From assembly GCA_000827325.1 (NCBI GenBank), contig KN832875.1:310001-374000 (forward strand): a stretch of DNA of 64,000 nucleotides. The letters run 5' to 3'. Below the pieces are notes generated by a model that worked only from the letters and a program-made list of their open reading frames with translations, was not told where the DNA came from and did not search any database. The translations under genes were made by a program, and so were the position numbers. Shown in pieces: positions 11,751-22,651 of the stretch. How positions within the stretch are numbered: the stretch's first letter is position 1; every line of letters begins with the position of its first letter. The stretch comes from Oidiodendron maius Zn (lineage: Eukaryota; Ascomycota; Leotiomycetes; Myxotrichaceae).

Positions 11751-12660
11751 CTACCCCATATCGACAATATCATCGACATGATTGCACAACGCAACAAACA
11801 GGTCAAAGAAAAGTTTTCCCCCACTCTCCATCTCTAACTGCATGGTTCCGCTCCGCTTAAATGTCTTGCGACATCTTATGATTAGGGCCAGATAATGAGC
11901 GCGGAGCCGCGAATCCGAGTCCGGCGTGTTGTCATAAGCATATCGCGCAGAACGCAGTATCGTTGCGACCTCGATTCCGCTCTGCAATCCTTGCTTCCGG
12001 AGGGCAAGGCGCTTGAGCTCCTCCAGACCGTACTTCTCTGCGGCGCAATATATGACGGTATCCTTCAAGAGGTGTTCGCCCACGGCGGAGATGTAAGTTG
12101 TGGCTTCGACGGACCCGCGACCACCTATGGGATTTTGTGGGTTGGGAGAGTTCACCACCGCGTCTTCGAGCTCCCAAGAGTTATGGCGCTTGCGGTGCAG
12201 CAAGCGGGGGTAATAGTCACCCTTCTGTGATCCCGCGTGGTTAGTACACATATCAGGCAAGAAATTAAAGGACCGGCCGCAAAGCAAAGGAACATACGTA
12301 AAGATACTCCAAAACGCAGGAGAATATCTCCGGTTCTTCATCCGGAAGATCGATCCTCTTGCTCTGCGCAACGAGTTGGCTTCTACACGCCGCGGAAAAG
12401 ACCGGGGACAGTGCAAGCACATCCTCGTGCGCTGCAAACAGCCGCCCTTCCCTCCCCACAGTGAAGGTCACTATGGGGCTGGTGAGAGAGCCCACTTCAC
12501 TCGCAGTCGGTGGGCTGCGGGGGTGCGGTGGGCCATTCTCGAACGACCGTTGCAATTTCGACAACTTCGAGGGATCCCGAATGTATGCCCTCTTCAGCTT
12601 GACAGTCTGCGATTTCTCCACGCGGTCGCCCGACCGGAACGAGCGCATGAATACTGACAT
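11751..12660 (-). CDS. BTB/POZ domain protein
   Basis: Two exons (12660-12298, 12224-11751), about 278 residues, starting MSVFMRSF. The BTB/POZ fold spans about residues 60-165. It includes the core SPIVTFTVGREGRLFAAHEDVLALSP (read as consecutive pieces SPIVTFTVG and FAAHEDVLALSPVF), then LPDEEPEIFSCVLEYLYKG, and after a loop AEKYGLEELKRLAL. BTB proteins dimerise and often act as Cullin-3 adaptors, but no Kelch, MATH or BACK domain is present, so the role is open. The 73-nt intron has donor GTATGT and branch TACTAAC. The C-terminus (FFDLFVALCNHVDD) looks natural. The stop sits at a GTAGGT sequence that could be a donor, so the last residues are less sure. Confidence 0.82.
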
Positions 12661-13975
12661 GACTGTGAGTGCTGCCTGCTAAAGAGATATAAACTTCGAG
12701 ATGGTGGGGCTGGTTGAACGAGCGACGAAAAGAGTGTCGGGGATCGGTCCCAAGAAAGAGAGCTGACGCACAGGAAAGGATTGACAGGGCCCAGGAAGAA
12801 GGTCTCTAGATCTTGAATGAAAGACTAGAGATTCTTGTATGCTGATTTGCGACCCGATGGTTGTGGTGAGGAAGAAAGGAAAGGAAGGCAAGCCGCGCGA
12901 CGTTTGGCGGCCATATATACCAGCCATTAGGCGCATGGCCGCCAAGGCGCAAGCGCTGCCTTACATCTCGGGCCATTGGGAGTTGCTATTCGTGTGCTGT
13001 TGCTGCACAGATGCGTCAGAGATGCTGACGCCGATATGATTTGTGCTCCTGGGATGTCGGGCATGTACTTTCGTAACTGTGCAGTGTTGGCTGGGGCGCA
13101 GCAGGGCGGGTTGATGTGGAGGTGCCAAGTCACGTTTCTTCATATACCGTGACTGTTATAAAACTGCCCGATAAGGGGAGTCGATCTGTCGTGATCTCAT
13201 GCATTTTGCGTATGCTTTGAAGCATAATTTCAAGCAATTTCAACTTCTTGGTTGTGTTACCGAGTGAGGTCTTAACAGGTGTCATTGATAAAGCATGCTT
13301 AACATGAGGGATTTGGGTCATATGGAAATGACTGAAGCCTAGAGAATAGCAGGATAATGGATAGATGATACCCAAATGATTCATGCGACCGTGCAGCTGG
13401 GACAAAGCTAGACAGTTCCATGTTGTGCCAGCAAAGAGACAACTGCTCGAGTTATTGAAACTGTATGCCTCTATCTGCCTTGTCTAGAACTCCCTCTCTC
13501 TACAGGAGGTAACGTGACGGCCTCCTAGGGCGGTGATTTAATAGCGCCCAGAACCCTAAGAAGCACAATATCATTAAACACAATAACTTAGCTGTTGCCT
13601 GGTGTGTATCAAGCCATACTAATAATTCTTCCTTTGGGTGTTCAGGCTCCCGTGACGAGTTGCATAGTCCAAGTTCGTGGTAGTAGAGAATGAGTGCATA
13701 AATTACAGCGCGGCATAAAGAGCGCATAACTTATCCACGTCAGAGAAGTGTCCACAACTCTAGAGCCGCCATCGCGATAAACCTGACCGGATATTCAGAC
13801 AACCGTTTTACCTACCGCTCATTCCTGGTGTCCTGACTCCGCGGGCTCCCTTCTTTCCTTTCTTTCTCTTTCAATCCTCTGTTGACCTATCCCATTCGCA
13901 CACGCGTTTCCTCCTACCTCCTACCCCGTAACCCTTCCTTAAAGCTGAAGCCAGAATCTCGAAGAGCTACCCAAC
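12661..13975. other. Divergent promoter region, BTB gene and SEC11
   Basis: 1.3 kb shared upstream region between a leftward and a rightward gene. A T/C-rich tract at about 13845-13880 (CCTTTCTTTCTCTTTC) lies about 100 bases before the SEC11 ATG, typical of a fungal core promoter or leader. A 75-codon minus-strand frame at 13500-13727 includes a hydrophobic stretch but matches nothing I know. Confidence 0.45.
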
Positions 13976-14559
13976 ATGCTTTCCGCACTCCGAAATCCCC
14001 GTCAGGCTGCGTCGCAGATTATCACCTTCGGCCTAATCCTGTCCACGGCCTTCATGATGTGGAAAGGACTGTCTGTGATCGCTGACTCACCATCGCCCAT
14101 TGTCGTTGTTCTGTCCGGTTCCATGGAGCCAGCGTTTCAACGTGGTGATTTATTGTTTCTATGGAATAGGAATTTCTTTGAGGAGACTAAGGTTGGCGAG
14201 ATCGTGGTGTACAATGTGAAGGGGAAGGACATCCCTATTGTACATCGAGTAGTGAGGAAGTTCGGTACAGGGTATGCTATGCGCTCCGCCGGCTTTATAT
14301 CCTATGATGAGATAGTGGCTAATCTCTGTTGTGTAGGAGCGAAGCACAGCTGTTGACCAAAGGTGATAACAATGTTGCGGATGATACAGAATTATACGCG
14401 CGGGGCCAGGATTATCTCGAAAGGCAGGATATCATTGGGAGCGTTGTGGGCTATATCCCTTTTGTGGGCTATGTGACGATTATGCTGAGCGAACACCCGT
14501 GGTTGAAGACAGTGGCACTAGGGATCATGGGCCTCACGGCTATATTACAAAGAGAGTAA
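13976..14559 (+). CDS. SEC11: Signal peptidase complex catalytic subunit SEC11
   Basis: Two exons (13976-14271, 14337-14559), 172 residues, matching the family length. SEC11 cleaves signal peptides in the ER lumen. It has an N-terminal membrane anchor (about residues 14-34, [15 protein letters not shown]). The catalytic residues of family S26 are in place: Ser49 in [10 protein letters not shown], His90 in IVHRVV, and Asp109 in LLTKGDNN with further acidic residues VADD. A C-terminal hydrophobic segment ([12 protein letters not shown]) is present. The 65-nt intron has donor GTATGC and branch GGCTAAT, and splicing restores the [15 protein letters not shown] block. Essential in yeast. Every secreted enzyme in this window would be a client. 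Confidence 0.95.
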
Positions 14560-15215
14560 AGGCTGGAAGTGTGAATACTCGTTTATAAGCAGCACCTAGT
14601 GGGCGGCGTTTTGGATGTATACCTAGAGCAGCATGTCTCAGAAAAGATTCAATGCATAAGAGGGGGTTATAGTCTATTCAGGTGCTAAGTATGGCACATA
14701 TACAGACTTTCTATCACCTTCGGATCTGACGATTAAAGCTTCAAACAGCACGGCAGCAAGTCAGCATAACCGGAAATGAGGCGGGTCGGTATTCCATAAT
14801 TCCTCCCTGCGCCTCACTGCCGCTTCTTTGCAATAATTTTGATATTCTGCTTAGCGCACAAGTGATTCCAGTCCTTCGGGTCTTTGATTCCATAGCCAGG
14901 AAGGTGGAAGGTGAAATATTACCTATCTCGGCGGTTCAGCCTCGCTCGTCTATTAATATCCCAGCCAATCTTTGTATTGCGGGGCCTAGAACCTTGCTGT
15001 ACTTTTTTGTTGTGACGTGAGAGCTTCTGCGCCCTTCTTTCTGACTACAAATCCTTTGTCTACGAATCCAAATCTAGGCATAGAGTGGTATTCGTGCTCG
15101 TGTATTTATTCTTGCTGCTTCCTCCTGGCTGACCGACACTTACTTCTTCTCAGCACCTCACTGATCGTCCTCTTCTACCGCCGTACGACCCAATTTGACC
15201 CCGCCAGAAGTCAAG
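14560..15215. other. Intergenic region between SEC11 and the E2 gene
   Basis: 0.66 kb holding the 3' end of SEC11 and the promoter and leader of the ubiquitin-conjugating enzyme. The last 100 bases before the E2 start are C/T-rich. No gene or RNA seen. Confidence 0.4.
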
Positions 15216-15788
15216 ATGTCTGCCCAGAAGCGGATCGCAAAGGTGGGCATTCTGTAGACCGCTTTATGCTCGAAAGCAGAGATGCTGATGATGTGCAGGA
15301 GCTTGCAGAGGTGACGAGCAACCCCCCGGCCGGCATGATAATTGGGCTTGTCGATGAGTCCAACGTCCACAACTGGGACATCACAATGGACGGACCCGAA
15401 GGTTCTCCCTACGTTGTATGACTCAGTCTACCTCCTCATTATGTATCTCCTGTTGACATACATCCAGGGTGGTAAATTCAAGCTGCTCCTTACACTACCT
15501 GTTGAATATCCCTTCAAGCCACCGACCATAAATTTTAAGACCCGTATCTGGCACCCCAACGTCACCTTCGATGAGCAAGGAAGCATGTGCATTGGCATTC
15601 TGAAGGGGGATACGTGGAAGCCAAGCTCTCGGATTATGAATGTGTTGATCGCTACCCAAAATTTGTTGATCGAGCCAGTCCCTGATGACGCGCTTGAAAC
15701 GTCTTCAGCAGAGTTGTTCAAGAATAATCGACCATTATATGAAAAAGAGGCAAAGAAATACACGGCGCAATATGCCATAGGAAAATAA
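15216..15788 (+). CDS. Ubiquitin-conjugating enzyme E2 (UBC fold)
   Basis: Three exons (15216-15242, 15299-15415, 15468-15788), 154 residues: a minimal class I E2 consisting of the UBC domain alone. The family signature HPNV is at residues 77-80, with the active-site cysteine at 89 in EQGSMCIGIL, the usual ten residues further on. The N-terminal helix MSAQKRIAKELAEV and the PYVGGKFKLLLTLPVEYPFKPP sheet (seen as the two parts PYVGGKFKLLL and PVEYPFKPPTINF) are standard. It transfers ubiquitin from E1 to substrates with an E3. It resembles the Ubc4/UbcH-type fungal E2s, but I cannot assign the exact paralogue. The first exon codes only nine residues. Intron 2 has donor GTATGA, chosen because it keeps the frame into GGKF. 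Confidence 0.93.
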
Positions 15789-17269
15789 GAGGTGTAGTGA
15801 ACTCTTTCATCAGCAGCAAAACAATTGAATGGCATTTGGGACGAGGATAGATGATTGGGGTGCATGGTGACAGGATGAATGATACGACGAGGTAACGATA
15901 AACAACAATCGGCGTTGGGGCTAAACATAGACTGATTTACCTGGGTTTCTCTCTCATACCTGAGGCTTCTTGGTATGGAATGCCAACCGAGAACACACGC
16001 AATCGAAAAGGCTTTTCGCTCTTACTTTATCCAATTCAGCATTCTGCTCGTACCTGATCATATGACACCGCAGTATATTAAATCAAAGAATGAATAAAGT
16101 CATACGCCTTCGAGTTACATTGTCTGATTATCGTGAGAGTACTCAGTGCATTCGCATATAGATAAATGCTGTTTGCTTCGTGAGAAGTATTCTGGAATGA
16201 AAGGATGCTAGTTAGGCGATCCATGCGAAATATTGCAAGCAAAATCAATACCGACACCGACCAAACATTCAACAGCTACGGGTCTACTTATCCCATTTAA
16301 TATCAGGTCCATCCAATGTAGAGCCTAGAGCCACACCTAGCACAGGCCACCACTTCACTTAGTGGTCTCGCTTAAGCCCCTTTTCCCGCCACATCCCGTG
16401 CCTAAGACTCGATGTCTTTGCGAGTAGTGCTGGCTCCAGCAATCTTCAGGGCCATGATTCAAAATATGATGCATCGTCAATTATTTATTTGGCCTTCTGT
16501 TTGAGATTTGCGTCTTAAAATACTCTGTTGACGCGGCGTCAATTATTTGATCTAGTCCAACTAAAAGGCACTGCTTAGAGTCTACCTATCTAGGTAGGTA
16601 AACACCTTCAAGTACTGCACGTGATTCAAGCAGAGGAGTAGTAGAAGGTAGAGGACTATAGGAGTGAATCTGAGGGAAGAGTCCTCGTTGCCTGCAGCGC
16701 TAGGGGCTTGTTACACATGAAAGCTTTTATAATGCCTCGAAAAAATCTCAGAATATCGATCCCAGTAGGTCAAAGGATCAAATACCGTCCAATTAGCTTT
16801 AAAGCCTCGGTTTTAATTCCACATCCAATTAATTGTGAGTTCATAGCCCAGTGGGGAAGTGAATAATGCTTTTATTCACTGGGTATTAAGGAGAAACTAC
16901 CTAGAAGTAGGTAATACGATCTAGATATGTATCAAACAGCGTCATCTTTGCCTCCAAGGATTTTATTGCACGTCGCAACTTTGCAGCAAATCTACAGTTG
17001 TCTTAGATCTGCAATATTATTTGATAAAAGTAATAAAAATTCACCAAGAGGTTCAGGTCACCAATCCCGTTTGCTTTGCATACATGCAAGGAGGGCACGG
17101 CAGGTACTCTGTAGACGTCGGGACCGCAAAGATAACAAGAACTTGCCGATATGCTAACTTGTTTGAGCTCATGTCACCCGGCTCCAGCACTAATACCCGT
17201 ACTTCCCTACACAAATCATGTCTTTAAATGGCTCCGCGATCTGCTCATTATCTGCTCATTTGCTCTCGA

Positions 17270-17285
17270 GCGGGGTTGAGTGGGG
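17270..17285 (+). promoter_or_regulatory. Pair of CreA-like sites upstream of GH3
   Basis: GCGGGG at 17270-17275 and GTGGGG at 17280-17285 both match the carbon-catabolite repressor CreA consensus SYGGRG. They lie in the same orientation about 440-450 bases before the GH3 start. CreA represses plant-polymer hydrolases in glucose, and adjacent site pairs are the effective form in Aspergillus promoters. Binding is inference; the motif is short. Confidence 0.4.
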
Positions 17286-17460
17286 GAAAAATCTCGGCGG
17301 AACCAACAGTTCTGAAGTTCATTACCTTGGCGATTGTCCACTAAAGCAGGTCACATCGGTTAAATTGGCAAATCTGCAGAGTATTTTATAAGGTCCGGGT
17401 AAATTAACAGTAGATAAGTGTTTTATACGATCACAGGAACCGTAAAAGAAGCTGCTGCTG

Positions 17461-17475
17461 GCGGGGATCGCGGGG
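17461..17475 (+). promoter_or_regulatory. Tandem CreA-like sites upstream of GH3
   Basis: Two identical GCGGGG hexamers at 17461-17466 and 17470-17475, three bases apart, about 250 bases before the GH3 ATG. Each fits SYGGRG. With the pair near 17.27 kb this makes four sites in 210 bases of otherwise AT-rich DNA, which argues against chance. Confidence 0.45.
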
Positions 17476-17722
17476 TAGGACACAAGATCGGCAGTATTAT
17501 GTGGCCAGCATCGTCACCATCGCTCGTAATACCTCCGAGTCGATCAATGTAACATGTCCCACTCTACAATATGTAATAGTCAAAAAGTGGTTTATTCGGG
17601 AGAATGATAGACCTAATTGCTAGGTTACCTGTGAATTACTGGCATTTATACTGCGATCAAAGAATAGTTGATTATGTCCCGCGACAGGAATATTGAAGTG
17701 CAACATAAACGCGATATTGATT

Positions 17723-20700
17723 ATGAGGTTTCTACCTCCTCTTGCGCTTACCGGCCTGGCTGTAGGACAGCTCTTGCCAAATGAATTTAACTTTAACCAC
17801 CAACTGACCGTAAGTGGCTTTAATGGCGTCAGTCACACAGCCCCTCGAAGTGTAGACACTAAAAAAGATGCTTTTCTGGATTCGCTGGTGGCCAATCTTA
17901 CCGTACAAGAGCTAGGTAAGTCAGTACATATTGCAACAGAATGAAGATTCTTCGCCGCATTACAATTTTATTACTCATTATTCAAAATGACGACCAGAGG
18001 CAACCGATTTTACCTCTCATCCAGTCTTGAGATGATTGGCTGCAAACTCTCCCCAAAATAGCAAGGCTGATTGAGCGATTTGGCATTTAGTGCTCCAATT
18101 CCATCTCATGTTTGCCGACAGCATTATTGGTCCCAATTCAGATAATGGGCTATGGGGTAAGCTCTTCGACTATTATTTAAGCATATGTGTCAATTTTAAT
18201 ATTGTCGCTTCTAGATGAAAGAATGCATCTGGCGCCGACATCACCAATCGGTGTAATACACGATTGGTATCCAACAAATAAATCGCAGTATAATGATATG
18301 CAGACTCTAAATACAAAGAAATCGAGGGTTGATATACCCTTCTTGCAAACTGGAGAGTGTTTGCATGGTGTAGGTTCCTTTAAACAGTCCCTCTTTCCAC
18401 AGTCGCTTGGGATGTCGGCTTCCTTCGATACTAGTCTTGTTTACCAAGTTGGAAGAGCTATTGGGGAGGAGGCAAGCTCCATTGGCATTCATGCTTGCTT
18501 TGCGCCTGTTTTGGATCTGGGAAAGGATCCAAGGTGGGGTCGAGCTCAAGGTTAATGAGATTCCTGCTTATATAACTATACGAGAATGCAATACTAATAT
18601 GATGCATAGAGGCATGGGGAGAAGACATGGTTCTGACGTCTCATATGGGAGTTGCATACGCTTCTGGTCTTTCGAAGAATGGAACATGGTTTGATTCTGA
18701 CGCAGTTGTGCCGGTCATGAAGGTTTGCTGCTTGATATGTCATTGGCCCATCATTGTGCTAACGCTCTGAAGCATTTTGCCGCTCATGGATCTCCTCAGG
18801 CCGGTCATAATGCAGCGCCATTTATGGGATATGGTGTCAGACAAGTCATACAGGAAATGCTGGTTCCATTTAAAGCAGCTGTTGACCTTGGCGGTGTGAA
18901 GGGAGTAATGATGTATGTATATCAGACTAATATGCAGGGAGTATATACCCTAACCAAAAATCCAGGGCTTATAGCGAATTCGACGATGTTCCATGCTCCC
19001 TGAATCCAATTTTGTACAAAGCACTCAATGACTGGGGGTTTGATGGTTTGTTGAGCCGCCAAAAGAGAGGCATGACTGTGGCTAACAATATACTTCCTAG
19101 GCTACATCACTGCAGATGATGGAGGTGTGCATGTAACTGTCAGAGTAAGAGGCCTTGCTAACTTATCTTATAAATAGGTCTCTCTGAGCTTCTTTCAACC
19201 CATCTTGTAACCAGCTCTGTTGGAGATACCATTGCCCAATGGCATAACGCAGGTGGGATGGTCCAATATTACGATTTTCCACTAGATACATACATAAATG
19301 TCAGTCTTAAGCAGAAACGCACGTCATAATCTGACATAGCACAGGCCACAGTAGAAATTGTCAATAATGGGACTCTTCCCAAGTCAACTTTACAATCCTT
19401 GGCCAAAAGAATCCTTGGTGTCAAATATGACCTAGGACTCTTCGACAACCGGTTCATTCCCGAAGACGTTGACTCTGAGGCTATAACGCAATCGCATGTC
19501 CCTCTGGCCCTTGAAGCAGCACAGAAAGCTATGGTTCTCTTAGAAAATCATAACTCTATACTACCACTCAAAACAAAAGAGAGTGGTATCCAGAAAATTG
19601 CACTGATCGGTCCGTTCGCTGACACTTTCAATTTTGGTGACTATTCGGGACAGTTTGGCGGTTACCCAGTTGCACATGCTACTACAATCCGTCAAGCTGT
19701 GTCTGAGTACCTTGAACAGAATGCCACCAGTACGCAGCTTGTTACCAGCTGGGGTGCAAACTCATGGACATACAATGGCCAATATAATATCCCACCTTAC
19801 CACCTCTCCGCGCCAAACGGAACCACAGGCAGTCTTTTAGCAACGTATTACGCAGATACTAACTTTGCGGACCAGAGGTTTCAGAAATTGGAGACCCCTA
19901 GTCTTGACTGGGGCCTGTACCCACCTAACGGTCTTCCCTCAAACAACTTCAGTGTTACTTGGGAAGGAAGCTTGTCAGTGCCAGTAGATGCGGACGTCGA
20001 AGGCTGGCTTGGAGTTGCCGTGTACGCAAATACAACCGCGAAGCTATATATTGACGGCCAATTACTAGTTGAAGCAGAGAAAACCACGTCTGGAAATATT
20101 CTGTCCAATATACCCGGAATGAGTAGCGGGACAGAAGCTCCGCCAGGCTCTGCTCCATTTAGTTTTAAGCAAGGGGCTGATCATAAGATTCGTGTAGAAT
20201 ACCAGGCGTGGAACTATTACCAGAAGCTTGAGAATGTCAACTCACTCAATGCTCAGATCATCCTTTTTTGGAATCTGGTGGATCAAAATGATCCAGTTGG
20301 GAAAGTGAGTCATGCCATCCTTCGAAAATGCAGGCACTTAATTTATGAATAATAGGCTGTTGATCTTGCCAAGTCTTCCGATATCGTTGTCCTTGTTGTT
20401 GGAGCAGCATGGAACTCTGATGGCGAAGGCGGAGACAGGGCAACTCTCGGTTTACCTCCCAATCAAAGTATGCACCTCTGTGACTTCCCAGATAACATAG
20501 AAACTTACTTAGTCTGTAATATAGCTGCCCTAGCTGATGCCATATTTGCTCTCAACATACCTGTGGTTCTAGTACTCCAGGGAGGCCGCCCATTTGCAAT
20601 CCCAGACTATTACAGTCAGGCCGCGGCAGTCCTGAATACGGCAAGCTATCTTCTGAATGAAATTTAATCATAGTCTAACGTCTTTCAGTTTTTTGGTGGC

Positions 20701-21426
20701 CAAGCAGGTGGCCAAGCTATATCGGACGCTCTTTTTGGCATTATCAACCCTGGCGGCCGAGTGCCTCTGAGCGTTCCATACAACGTGGGAACCATTCCCG
20801 TTTACTATAAGTCAGTGCCCGTCCTTCTTGATGTGTAGTTATATTTACTAATTGGCGATAATAGCTATAAGCCGTCCTTTCCTAGAGGCTACACCGATTT
20901 ACCATCCACGCCAATTGTAAGTCCCTTGGCCCATGTCAAAACATATAAGCTAGAAGATGGCGGAACTTATTATTCCTTCTCTTAACTATAGTATCCCTTT
21001 GGGTATGGCCTCTCTTACACTACGTTTGACGTCTCTGGCTTCAGTGCCACGGTCACATCGTCCGGGAATGGAAATAGTAGTGGCAGCTCGAACACGATCT
21101 TCTCGCCAACATCAATTATCACATTCCACCTTACCGTTACCAATAATGGGGTCATGGAAGGTAGCTATGTGCCACAGGTTTATGTCCTTGGGCGTGTAGG
21201 TTCAATCACCCGCCCCACAAAACAGCTCGTGGCGTTCACCCGCGTGTATCTGGCCGCTGGAGAATCAGCCTCCGTGACAATGGATCTAGAAGTTTCTCGG
21301 TACCTGACCATCCTCGACAAAGGATACAATTGGGCGGTTGAGCCTGGAGAGTATACTTTTGCGTTGATGGAAAATGGAGGAGCAGGCGCATCGACATCCA
21401 CAAACATCACACTGAGTTGTCAGTGA
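17723..21426 (+). CDS. Secreted GH3 beta-glucosidase with PA14 domain
   Basis: Fourteen exons, 956 residues: 17723-17915, 18091-18156, 18215-18550, 18610-18722, 18773-18912, 18966-19045, 19101-19124, 19178-19299, 19345-20304, 20356-20467, 20525-20640, 20689-20810, 20865-20916, 20992-21426. All junctions keep the frame. Signal peptide MRFLPPLALTGLAVGQ. The GH3 N-terminal barrel has the DPRWGRAQEAWGED and KHFAAHGSPQ motifs, and the probable nucleophile Asp near 315 in GYITADDGG. A PA14 insert (from TGSLLATYYADTNF to LYIDGQLL) sits inside the C-terminal GH3 sandwich. A fibronectin-III-like domain (ends VEPGEYTFALMENGG) closes the protein. It removes terminal beta-linked glucose (or xylose) from oligosaccharides outside the cell; substrate is not certain. 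Intron 11 (20641-20688) is GC-AG. Exon 7 is 24 nt. Intron 1 (175 nt) is unusually long here. Confidence 0.9.
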
Positions 21427-22651
21427 GGGGAACATGATTGTTGCAGTTTTGGATATTGCCACGAAGGAATATACCTAATTGAACGACTGGAAAGACTTAT
21501 GGAAGGTACCCGCATTGCGACTTTTTCTGATATGTTGTAGCATTGGTGATCTGATATTAATTTACAACTGGAATTACTCAAAGGAAGACACAAGTGAAGA
21601 TTATTTTATAAAAAAACCCAAGATTCGTCACCTCTAGGCCGTAACTACGGTTTATGAAGCCATTATGACTGAAATGGATAGATGAACAATCAGCATTGAG
21701 TTAGCTTGAAATTTCGAGAACTGATATCACCTCATAGATAGACAGGGGTAAAGGCCCCCGGGGGGGGGGCTTTGGAGGTTGGAAAGTTGAGTGGATGTCG
21801 ATATGAAAAACCCTCTGGATTATCTCTCTCCCAAAATTTTCTGGATGTGAAATACTTACGCATTTATTTATCCGGTTAAGGGAAATTTTGAATCGCGAAA
21901 GGCTATTCACGAATCTTGGCCAAGTTGTCAAGCTATGTCGATATCAACAGCTGTCTTACAGGCCTACATATTGCCTTTAACCAAGCAAACACCATTCCTC
22001 GCGTGTGACCAGCACTACACGAAACAATCCATTGGTCTAAGACGTTACCAACGCGTGTTGGAGTGTGCCCCATGCGTCAATATATCGATGTGCCCCTATA
22101 TCCGCCCGGCCATGGATTGACCGTGGTGCTGGGCATATATTGCGATGGATTTTCTTTTTGACCCGAAGAGCACACAAATCATGGGGCAAAGCCAGGCTCC
22201 ATCCCTCCCATGGGCCGACATCAGCTGCCGGCATGGGCAAGAAGGAATGCAGGGGACGGCGGAAGGAGGCTGACTTTTTTAAAATTGCGAAGTTTGGCAG
22301 ATGCGTTGCATTGACGTTGCGAAACCTGAGACCGAGGGCCGTCCACCCAGGAATCACGCACCACGACAACCACTGACCACCACGCACAACCCACCTCCAA
22401 CCCGACCACCACACCCTACCTGACCCCTTCATGGCATTGCGGTCGAGGCCAATGCCGATGCCAGCGCCCGCCCCGACGTCTCCATCCACCCCAATGCACT
22501 CCGATCCCTCTCCATCCATCGCTGCCTCCGCCACCCACCGGCCTTCCTGCCACGGCCCCTGAGCTGATCAACATCGCTCCCCGGGTTACCACACGCGAGA
22601 GAAGGGCGAGAGAGAGAGAGAGAGAGAGAGGCGACGACAGCGGCCGCGAGC
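21427..22651. other. Intergenic region between GH3 and the Rab GAP
   Basis: 1.2 kb holding the GH3 3' end and the Rab GAP promoter and leader. A CCCCC then ten-G run lies at about 21754-21769. The right third is C-rich on the plus strand. No coding frame is convincing. Confidence 0.4.
22608..22631 (+). repeat. GA dinucleotide microsatellite
   Basis: About 12 copies of GA, 20 bases before the ATG of the Rab GAP gene, so it lies in the 5' leader or core promoter. Such tracts vary in length between strains. Confidence 0.9.

Larger units (their letters stand above)
15789..17722. other. Gene-free stretch, 1.9 kb, upstream of the GH3 gene
   Basis: AT-rich spacer with no convincing coding frame. 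Its right part is the GH3 promoter and carries the CreA-like sites listed separately. Small palindromic CTACCTA...TAGGTAG motifs occur at about 16582-16600 and 16897-16913; such CTAGGTAGG motifs are common in ascomycete spacers and have no established function that I know of. Confidence 0.45.
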
